From NCBI GenBank assembly GCA_017979445.1, contig CM030717.1, forward strand, positions 28,585,132-28,649,131: 64,000 nt of DNA. The letters run 5' to 3'. This DNA is from Akebia trifoliata. Lineage: Eukaryota; Streptophyta; Magnoliopsida; Ranunculales; Lardizabalaceae. The position numbers and the translations under genes were made by a program. This document shows, piece by piece, positions 59,001 to 64,000 of the stretch (the stretch's first letter is position 1; the number at the start of each line of letters is the position of its first letter). Under the pieces are notes generated by a model, which searched no databases, was not told the origin of the DNA, and was given only the letters and a program-made list of their open reading frames with translations.

Positions 59001-62000
59001 CCCAGTCACCATCTACCTGGGTGATTGACTCGAGCTAGTTCCCATATGTCTAGTATACCTTCTCTTTTCCTAATTTCGTTCTTCTAAATCCAATATTTTC
59101 CTACCTTATGGCAATACTAGACCTGTTTCTTGAGTGGGAACCATCCATCCTACTCCATCATATCACTATCATCTAGTTTATCTGTATCTGATTTTCCTTT
59201 TAATTTGTTATCTGTGAATCAACTTACTAATTCCCTTAATTGTTCTATGACACTCCTTTCTTCTTCTTGTCTTATCAAAGACCTCAAGACAAAGAGGATG
59301 ATTGGTTTGGGGCATGAAGCTAATGGTCTATATTACCTTAGATAAGAGAAAGGCCGAAGGCACTAAGCTCATTTGTTTCCCCATTGTAGTGGCATTATCG
59401 TTTGGGTCATCCATTTTTAATTAAGTTACGTCAATTGTTTCCTTATTTTAAGCAATTATCAAGTCTTGAATGTGAGGCTTGCCAATTGGGCAAGCATCAT
59501 CATAGTTATTTTCCTTCTACAGTTGAGAGTCAACAATTGAAAAAATTTGATGTAGTCCATTTGGACAGCTGGGGACCTTCAAGAATAAAAAGTATATCTG
59601 ATTTCTCTTATTTTCTTATCTATGAATGATTTCTCATATAACGTGGTTATTTTTATTAAAGGATAGATCTAAATTTCATTATGTTCTTACTACATTCTAC
59701 AATGAAATTCGAGTTTAATTTGGTACACCAATAATAATAAAAATTGTTCTGATAGAACCCTTGAATGTATATAGACTTCAATTCAGAATTTGTTTTCAGC
59801 CCATGGCATTATTCATCAGACCTTGTGTGCTCATATATCCCAACAAAACCCGGCTAAGCGCAAGCATCGCCATTTATTGGACGTTGCTCACACACTTACA
59901 TTTAACATGAATGTGCCCAAAACTTATTGGTCTAATGTTGTCTCCATTGCTTGTTTCCTAATTAACCATATGCCATCTACTATTCTTGTAAGTCATACAC
60001 CATTTTTTGTGTTATATCCTTTTGGTCAACACTTTCATCTTCCACCACATGTGTTTGGTTGTCCTTTGTTCACAATTTGTAACCAAGTCGAGATAAGTTG
60101 GCTCATTAGGCTATCAAATGTGTATTTTGAGGGCTATTCTCCCACTCAAATGATGCTCTAGCTCCGTTGCAGGTTTATCGACGAAACAGTACGAGAAAAG
60201 CAACACCAAGGATACCAACCCCACATCCACCGTCTTCTAGTCTTGAGGCTCCGAGACCAGCTGATTTAGACCAACCAATTGCTCACAAAAAAGGTACTCA
60301 AGAATGCACTAAACATCCTATAAGTAACGTTTTGTCTCTTCATCGTATCTCATCCACGATGAAGTCCTCTGCCATGTCATTGCCCTCTATTTCTATTTCT
60401 CCCTCTTATACAAATGCACTAGCTTCACCTGGTTGGAAGTTGGCCATGGATGATGAGATAAGGACATTATAGGTCAGTCAGACATGGGAGATTGCATCTC
60501 TACCTCCTAGTAAGATAACAGTGGGTTGTAGATGTGTATGTCATTAGATGCCTCCCAGATGGGTCAGTTGAAAGGCTAAAAGAAAGGTTAGTAGCTAAAG
60601 GCTACGCTTAGACTTATGGAGTTGATTATGTGAAGACTTTTTCCCAAGTAGCTTGTCTCAACTTGGTAATGATACTATTACTTGTGGCTGCATGTTATGA
60701 TTGACTTCTTTACAATTCGATATCAAAAATACATTTCTTCATGGAGACCTGCAAATAAAAGTTTATATGAACCAACCCTCAAGATATGTAGTTCCTGGGA
60801 AGTCAGAATTGGTATACAGACTGGAGAAGTCCATTTATGGACTGAAGTAATCTCCATTGACAAGTTCAATTTTGTGTTGTTGGATTATGATTTTCAGGTC
60901 ATCTTTTGATCACTCAGTCTTCATTCAGAAGACGGTACATGGGACTAATAATGTTTATCATATGGTATAACTATGCAGGGATTGTTGAGTTGAGAAGTCA
61001 TCTTGCTAAACATATTCAAACTAAGGATTTGAGGGTCATTTGGTATTTCTTGGATATTGAGGTTGCCAAATCTAAATCTGGGATAAATCTCTCTCAGAGA
61101 AATTGGAATTGGTATATGAGACTCGTGTGCTTGGTTCTAGGCCCGTGGATACCCCTATGGACAACTCCATCAAGCATGATGAACAGGGAGAGCTATTTGA
61201 TGACGCTAGAAAACATAGACGCCTAGTTGGTAAAACTCATTTATCTCAAAAATCTCCTCCTTCATTTTTCTTCTTCTTCTCTCATCATCTCCATTAACCT
61301 CGATTTCTACAATTTCAAAGTCAAATATTGGATTATTTCATTATTAAAAGTAATTTTTTAAGTAAAATTAATATGAATATTAAAAAATTACAATAAATAT
61401 TAAAAAATTAGTCAGTTATTTGTTGGTATGACCATACTTTTAATTGATCATAGAATGTTGTTTAATTTTTATGCAGTAGAGTGTTTCAAATATTTTGAGT
61501 TATTTGCAAAGCACCTTCAATATTCGTCTATTAGATGAATCATTTTCGTGTAATTTTAGAAAAGAAATTCTCGGAAGATTTTCACAACAAATCATAGTAT
61601 CATACTTTTTTAATGGTTTTATCATTATTTATACATAGTAATTAAAAGAATATATTTTTAAATAAAAAGATTTACTTTATTTTACATCGTGCATTCAAAC
61701 ACGAGCAAATAATTTTTTGAGAAATCATTTGCCAAGCAAATCTTTTTTCCCAACAATCAAACACGCCCGCCCTTATATTTGAAACCTACAACCCAATCTA
61801 AAACTTTCAAACCTTACCTCTAGTAAATCTACCCCTATTTCATACCTCTAAACCTAATTACGACACTCTATTCCAAAATATCGTAATTGCAAATCTTTGA
61901 ACAGCATTGTGAAACCTTCCATAATGGCCAATGAAACCTTTTAGACTTGAAACCCCTTTCTATAATTTTTCTGTCTTCTTCATCACCAAATTAGTCTTTC

Positions 62001-63740
62001 CCCTATACCCTTCCTAAAGTAAAACAAACCTATAATTCATAAAACCTAGGTTGTCCTACATCAGTTTTGAGAGATCTTTTGTGCATATTTTTTATTTTCA
62101 TAAATATAACACATCTTCCTTGTAGCATATTGTTTTTACAGCTTCTTAAGTTCTTAATTTTATAATTTCCTAAAAAAATGCATGCACGTTCCTCATGGTC
62201 TATATAATGTCATAGCTTTTGAAATTGTCATAATGCTTCTATACATTTAAATACTACCACAACATGTTTCCATGACTACAAGGACCAAAACTCAAACTGA
62301 AACCAACATTTAGAACATGACACGGTACAATAGAACATGTTTCCATATCCTTTTATTTCAAATTCTTGCCGCCCATTTATTCCAAACTTTACCTTAACCT
62401 TCTACAACCATCCTAACCGATCAAGAATCCTCTAATTCCATCAAGAAATCTTGTCCAACCTTCCAACCTTTTTGTCCCATTGAAAGCATCCCCATATCAA
62501 CTCTTTAACTTTATTACAAAATAACCATAATTGCAAAATTTGCGTTTAGGATTTCAACATATAACCAATGGGGATTGTTGAAACCTCCATAATAGCCAAC
62601 AAAATCTTTTGGACCTAAATTGATTAATCCTTGAAAGGATAAGAGTATGTAAATTGACTAATAGTATTTAGTGATTTCTTATTTGAATTGTGGATGCATG
62701 TATGTTAGATTCCTAGTTTTACTTATTTATATTTTGATTGCTTTAATGGCTCATTCTATATCTCAGATTCATCATTTTAGGTTAGATTTCACCGTCTTGC
62801 ATGACTAAATACTAATGCAATTGACCATCCATGTTTGTTCTGTTTTGCAATTTTTCTGTTGCAATTTTTATGATCTATATCACCTTGACATACAAAATTA
62901 AGACAGAAAAGATAAGCTAGAAGACATCCCTTGGGACATAATACTACAATAGAAGCCTTTATGTCAGTTACATGCAGATGGCATCTCTAAAAGCAGTGCT
63001 TCAATGCACTTGAGAGAGGAGATTTCAAAAGATGCATGCCTCTGTAAGGAAAAGAACACATACCATAAGAAGAGTTTCTTCCAGCATAAGACGAATTGAC
63101 AGTTGATGGGTTGTCTTCATTAGCTTCATATAAAGCAGAGGCTGGAATCTGATAATTAGGGTGCCGCTGAGGATGGCTCTTTTGGGAGTCATTTGACGTC
63201 CTAGAAGCAGAACTATTTGTACCGGCTGAAAATAAAAAAGAATCCAATAATTACCACTTTCACTAGAAGTACAAGAGCACTTAAATATTGCAGAACCCTA
63301 ACAAGAATAAATGACAAAGCTAAAGTGCTTAATCGACCAGAAACCCTTTTCTTGAAATCATATTTTGCTTTTTTTCTATAGGTATAGGGCTAGCAAATGA
63401 ATTTGGGTTCAAGGGGGAACTTAAAGAAGGAATAATCCCTTCTCCTCGATCTCCTTTGTTTGTTCTTTTTTTTGCTTATTTTCTTCAGAGAGAATAAGAG
63501 GGAGGAATACCAGAAAAGTGGATTGTGGCAAAGTGCAAGAAAAGTGAATATCATGCCATGGACATCCAAATGAAGTGGGGAAAAAACAACTCAAATTATG
63601 GAGAACAGAGTTAGAAGAGGATGGAGTATGAACCACTATGTGATGCTTGAGAATCCCTAGGCTGAGTAAGAGATTTTTCCTCCTCAATAAGCCGATACTC
63701 ATAGTATTTGTAATCTGCACAGCCTGTATCAAACAGAAAC
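50021..63740 (-). CDS. SURP and G-patch domain-containing protein 1-like gene, 3' part (partial)
   Basis: Six exons (63634-63740, 63064-63225, 54666-54806, 54057-54239, 50144-50322, 50021-50047; join on the minus strand) form one continuous frame of 799 bases ending in TAA, with matching phases and GT-AG introns. The product has the second half of a SURP domain (FLFDTGCADYKYYEYRLIEE), a Ser/Pro-rich linker and a basic E/R/Q-rich helix. A G-patch follows (NVGHKLLSKMGWKEGEGLGS), then a conserved tail with DDIYEQYKKRMMLGY and NPRKAYY. This domain order and tail match plant SUGP1-like proteins (Arabidopsis At3g52120 type). G-patch proteins activate DEAH RNA helicases and SURP domains bind splicing factor SF1, so a nuclear splicing role is expected. 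The 5' exons lie beyond 64000. No stop interrupts the frame, so I regard it as functional. Confidence 0.93.
50048..50143 (-). other. Short terminal intron (96 bp)
   Basis: GT-AG intron (gtaaag ... aatgcag) in phase 0 before the last eight codons. Confidence 0.9.
50144..50322 (-). CDS. Exon: end of the G-patch and conserved tail
   Basis: Acceptor ttttgcag before GTGAGGG; donor after CCCTCTG is gtaaag. 179 bases. Encodes EGLGSSKSGRADPVMAGNVK, NNLGVGAEHPCEVTPEDDIY and EQYKKRMMLGYRYRPNPL. The GLG and DP(I/V) positions complete the G-patch. Confidence 0.94.
52200..53290. repeat. Diverged tandem duplication in the intron
   Basis: Segments 52200-52740 and 52835-53290 share ordered blocks: aaaacaaagtaaatgta, gttaaca(c/t)(t/g)gatga, aaatgactagttc, gaagttgag, tggctgaaaaggaagtcgat-like, and agaattcat(a/g)aa(a/g)ccaacc. 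The spacing is about 640 bases. Origin unknown. Confidence 0.65.
53661..54018. mobile_element. MITE with about 130-bp terminal inverted repeats
   Basis: Left ggggaatgctaatgtgcagg and right (complement) ggggaatgcaaatgtccaag start arms that continue through atctcatggg/acctcatggg, cattctc, ttttttccaataat, cattttgtctttaagtgaaa and ataataaatg. Total 358 bp, no coding. The right end lies 38 bases from the G-patch exon donor. Confidence 0.88.
54019..54051. repeat. (TA)n(GA)n microsatellite
   Basis: atatatataatatatata followed by gagagagagagaaagag, between the MITE and the splice donor. Confidence 0.9.
54057..54239 (-). CDS. Exon: start of the G-patch
   Basis: Acceptor gcaatgtag before CAGCTCC; donor after AAAGAAG is gtactc. 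183 bases. Encodes AAPPKKGHHMGDYIPQEELE onward to NVGHKLLSKMGWKEG, the first half of the G-patch with its invariant GH, LL, MGW residues. Reading through the donor gives a short intronic tail, which is not part of the protein. Confidence 0.93.
54240..54665 (-). other. Intron (426 bp) with SINE relic
   Basis: GT-AG intron between the helical linker and the G-patch exon; contains the SINE-like sequence at 54439-54565. Confidence 0.88.
54439..54565 (-). mobile_element. tRNA-derived SINE-like relic
   Basis: On the minus strand ctcccacgtggtaagacatg resembles an A-box region, and caggttcagacccccttg contains a B-box-like ggttcagaccc. A short A run ends it (T run at 54439-54444). Related tail sequence is at 63375-63418. 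Confidence 0.55.
54666..54806 (-). CDS. Exon: basic helical linker
   Basis: Acceptor tctttag before GTGAATCC; donor after GGTCCAG is gttaca. 141 bases. Encodes ESSAPPATDPIAMMEFYMKK followed by AAQEERRRQPRQSKDEMPPP. The charged stretch is predicted helical and is conserved in plant SUGP1-like proteins. Confidence 0.92.
55480..55760. repeat. Tandem duplication, about 135-bp unit
   Basis: Two units share ggtcaaaa(c/t)ttgt, gccatttgaaaggtt, aattttgagaaagtaatag and aaaatact(g/a)atagggt(a/g)tca. It lies within AT-rich DNA (55310-56040) whose end (TATA-rich run at 55840, cttgaggtttctctagtgat, gtgtaatttcaagg) looks like the tail of a solo LTR. I could not fix LTR boundaries. Confidence 0.7.
56306..56319 (+). 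repeat. C14 homopolymer
   Basis: Fourteen C in a row followed by ggg; unusual in this AT-rich intron and a likely site of sequencing or assembly error. Confidence 0.9.
56870..57015 (+). repeat. 5' LTR of the copia element (146 bp)
   Basis: Starts TGTTAGAATT and ends TTTCTGCA directly before the primer-binding site. Contains TATAAATAG at 56925-56933. The T/C-rich second half matches 61243-61311. Confidence 0.9.
56925..56933 (+). promoter_or_regulatory. TATA box of the copia LTR
   Basis: TATAAATAG followed by ggagagaggagg, placed mid-LTR as expected for a copia promoter. Confidence 0.7.
57016..57027 (+). other. Primer-binding site for initiator methionine tRNA
   Basis: tggtatcagagc is complementary to the 3' end of plant initiator tRNA-Met and directly follows the LTR end. 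Confidence 0.95.
57461..58374 (+). pseudogene. gag: copia gag remnant
   Basis: An ATG at 57461 starts MESTTSNEDKQSWDG and reads through LNDTNYLHWSSSMMR, the N-Y-x-x-W motif of copia gag, to a TAA near 57581. The zinc knuckle CTYCGFNDHTQDFC (58228-58269, C-x2-C-x4-H-x4-C) is intact and preceded by a Gly/Arg-rich stretch (58129-58210). A MITE begins at 58375 just downstream of the knuckle. Confidence 0.88.
58375..58902. mobile_element. hAT-type MITE (528 bp) inside the copia element
   Basis: Terminal inverted repeats TAGGGGTGCAACTTGG and its complement bound 528 bp. It is flanked by gtatctac (58367-58374) and gtatctag (58903-58910), an 8-bp TSD with one mismatch, as expected of hAT. Subterminal ggttcggtt / aaccgaacc motifs recur many times at both ends. 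No transposase. Confidence 0.93.
58903..60440 (+). pseudogene. copia protease, pre-integrase and integrase remnant
   Basis: WVID at about 59020 is the start of the protease (the next residue, the catalytic Asp of D-S-G, is followed by a Ser and a stop). SDFPFNLLSVNQLTNSLNCS and DLKTKRMIGLGHEANGLYYL (59166-59342) form the region before integrase. RLGHPF and CEACQLGKHHHSYFP (about 59398-59520) give the H-H-C-C zinc domain. AKRKHRHLLDVAHTLTF, PKTYWSNVV and INHMPS (59840-59980) are from the integrase core after a deletion that removed its middle. Stops and shifts are frequent. Confidence 0.85.
60441..61240 (+). pseudogene. copia reverse transcriptase remnant
   Basis: Blocks in order: WKLAMDDEIRTL (60430-60470), FDIKNTFLHGDLQIKVYMNQ (60716-60775), VYRLEKSIYGLK (60815-60850), the family's V-x-x-L-x-K-(S/A)-(L/I)-Y-G-L-K motif, then GSRPVDTPMDNS and RLVGK (61135-61235). 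The Y-x-D-D box is not found because the intervening part is deleted or shifted. Sequence then passes directly into the 3' LTR remnant; RNase H is gone. Confidence 0.88.
61243..61311 (+). repeat. Truncated 3' LTR of the copia element
   Basis: About 69 bases (tctcaaaaatctcctcc ... ccattaacctcgatttctaca) match the end of the 5' LTR. The first half of the LTR was lost in the same deletion that removed RNase H. Confidence 0.88.
61768..62985. other. Intronic DNA with diverged duplication
   Basis: No gene. About 61880-61960 (tcgtaattgcaaatctttg, gtgaaaccttccataatggccaat) and 62520-62620 (ccataattgcaaaatttgc, gttgaaacctccataatagccaac) are related, with a spacing near 640-650 bases. Confidence 0.55.
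63064..63225 (-). CDS. Exon: Ser/Asn-rich linker
   Basis: Acceptor ttttcag before CCGGTAC; donor after TCTTATG is gtatgt. 162 bases. Encodes AGTNSSASRTSNDSQKSHPQ onward to NSSYAGRNSSYG. Low-complexity linker between SURP and the coiled region; the phase fits both neighbours. Confidence 0.9.
63226..63633 (-). other. Intron (408 bp) with SINE tail relic
   Basis: Between the SURP exon and the linker exon. At 63375-63418 it holds ctataggtatagggctag and tttgggttcaaggggg, which match the tail of the SINE relic at 54439-54565. Confidence 0.85.
63634..63740 (-). CDS. Exon: second half of the SURP domain
   Basis: Acceptor ttgcag before GTTTCTG; donor after CATAGTG is gttcat. 107 bases, entering with one base of a codon and leaving phase 1. 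Encodes FLFDTGCADYKYYEYRLIEE followed by EKSLTQPRDSQASHS. The upstream half of SURP must lie beyond the window. Confidence 0.92.
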
Positions 63741-64000
63741 CTGCAAGGTGCACAACTCGCAAAATAAAATTCAGTACAAGAAATCCATGCAACCAAAAAC
63801 AAAAAACAACAACTAACAAAATCTCAGGTGCTAACGGGAGCAAACAGAACCAATCCACTTTCAATTACTTCAAAGAAGAAAGATAACCCTAGAAAGTTTC
63901 TGAACAAGGAGAGGAATTTAGCCTATGCTTTATAAACATATAGCGATGAAAGAATATTAATGACTAAGAATGCAACTCAAAAACTCTCCATTATCTTTTT
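63741..64000 (-). other. Intron of the SURP/G-patch gene, continuing beyond the window
   Basis: Upstream of the SURP exon acceptor. No further exon of the protein is recognisable up to 64000; the frames at 63421-63886 other than the exon are shadows. Confidence 0.75.

Larger units (their letters stand above)
56870..61311 (+). mobile_element. Ty1/copia retrotransposon with very short LTRs, decayed
   Basis: A 146-bp 5' LTR (TGTTAG...TCTGCA), an exact tggtatcagagc primer-binding site, gag, protease/pre-integrase, integrase and reverse transcriptase remnants in copia order, and a truncated 3' LTR end (TCTACA at 61311). Flanking GTTTC (56865-56869) and ATTTC (61312-61316) are a TSD with one mismatch. 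RNase H and the start of the 3' LTR are deleted. A hAT MITE interrupts the gag-protease region. Sense is opposite to the host gene. Confidence 0.92.
56155..61767. mobile_element. hAT-like non-autonomous element hosting the copia element
   Basis: Left end atatttgattgcaaggcaaa and right end complement cgtgtttgattgttgggaaa are inverted. Both are followed by aaatcatttgcc/aaatcatttacc-type subterminal repeats (56180-56300; 61720-61735). A repeated block tttaccataaatcta occurs at 56461, 56607 and 56812. No transposase. Without the copia insertion it is about 1.2 kb. No TSD recognised. Confidence 0.55.
54807..63063 (-). other. Large intron (8257 bp) with nested transposons
   Basis: Holds a pyrimidine-rich run (55115-55180), a 135-bp tandem duplication (55480-55760), a hAT-like element with a copia insertion (56155-61767), and a diverged duplication (61860-61960 resembling 62510-62620). 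Most of its length is explained by transposons; without them it would be near 2.6 kb. The remainder shows no gene. Confidence 0.88.

Overview
This window is nuclear DNA from a flowering plant, most likely a eudicot. It shows plant Tat-lineage Ty3/gypsy retrotransposons with an archaeal-type RNase H, an L1-type LINE, a Ty1/copia element, several MITE families, one exon of a starch branching enzyme gene, and a spliced plant gene for a SURP/G-patch splicing-factor-like protein. I cannot name the species. There is no sign of bacterial, organellar or CRISPR content.

Left part (1-24 kb): a decayed Tat element (LTR about 1367, gag-pol remnants to 6741, a 105-bp minisatellite in its 3' region) abuts a recombined array of a second Tat family (7976-21403). 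The array reads partial LTR, 3' region, LTR A, internal region, LTR B, internal leader. LTR A has been entered by a hAT-like element, which holds a solo LTR with near-perfect TSD and a long-arm foldback MITE. After LTR B a CACTA-like non-autonomous element carries one intact starch branching enzyme exon. Next come a SINE, two small MITEs and a tandem run of Helitron-like ends.

Middle part (27.3-48.9 kb): one minus-strand LINE, bounded by a perfect 11-bp TSD, was split by a 16.6-kb Tat composite bounded by the TSD CCGGC. The composite contains plus- and minus-facing LTR copies that form two very large imperfect palindromes, a minus-strand gag remnant, and a 2.6-kb solo LTR of another family with a perfect 5-bp TSD. 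The order of events is readable: LINE, then plus Tat, then minus Tat, then solo LTR.

Right part (49-64 kb): the only gene I consider alive is the 3' part of a minus-strand SURP and G-patch protein gene (six exons, 50021-63740, 5' end beyond the window). Its introns have swollen with a 358-bp MITE 38 bases inside a splice donor, SINE relics and, in an 8.3-kb intron, a hAT-like element that holds a Ty1/copia element, which itself holds a 528-bp hAT MITE.

The observation I find most worth testing is a short hairpin near the 3' end of the Tat LTRs. It has a constant loop (TGCCTAACACCTT), and its stem differs between copies by compensatory changes, suggesting selection on RNA (or DNA) structure.
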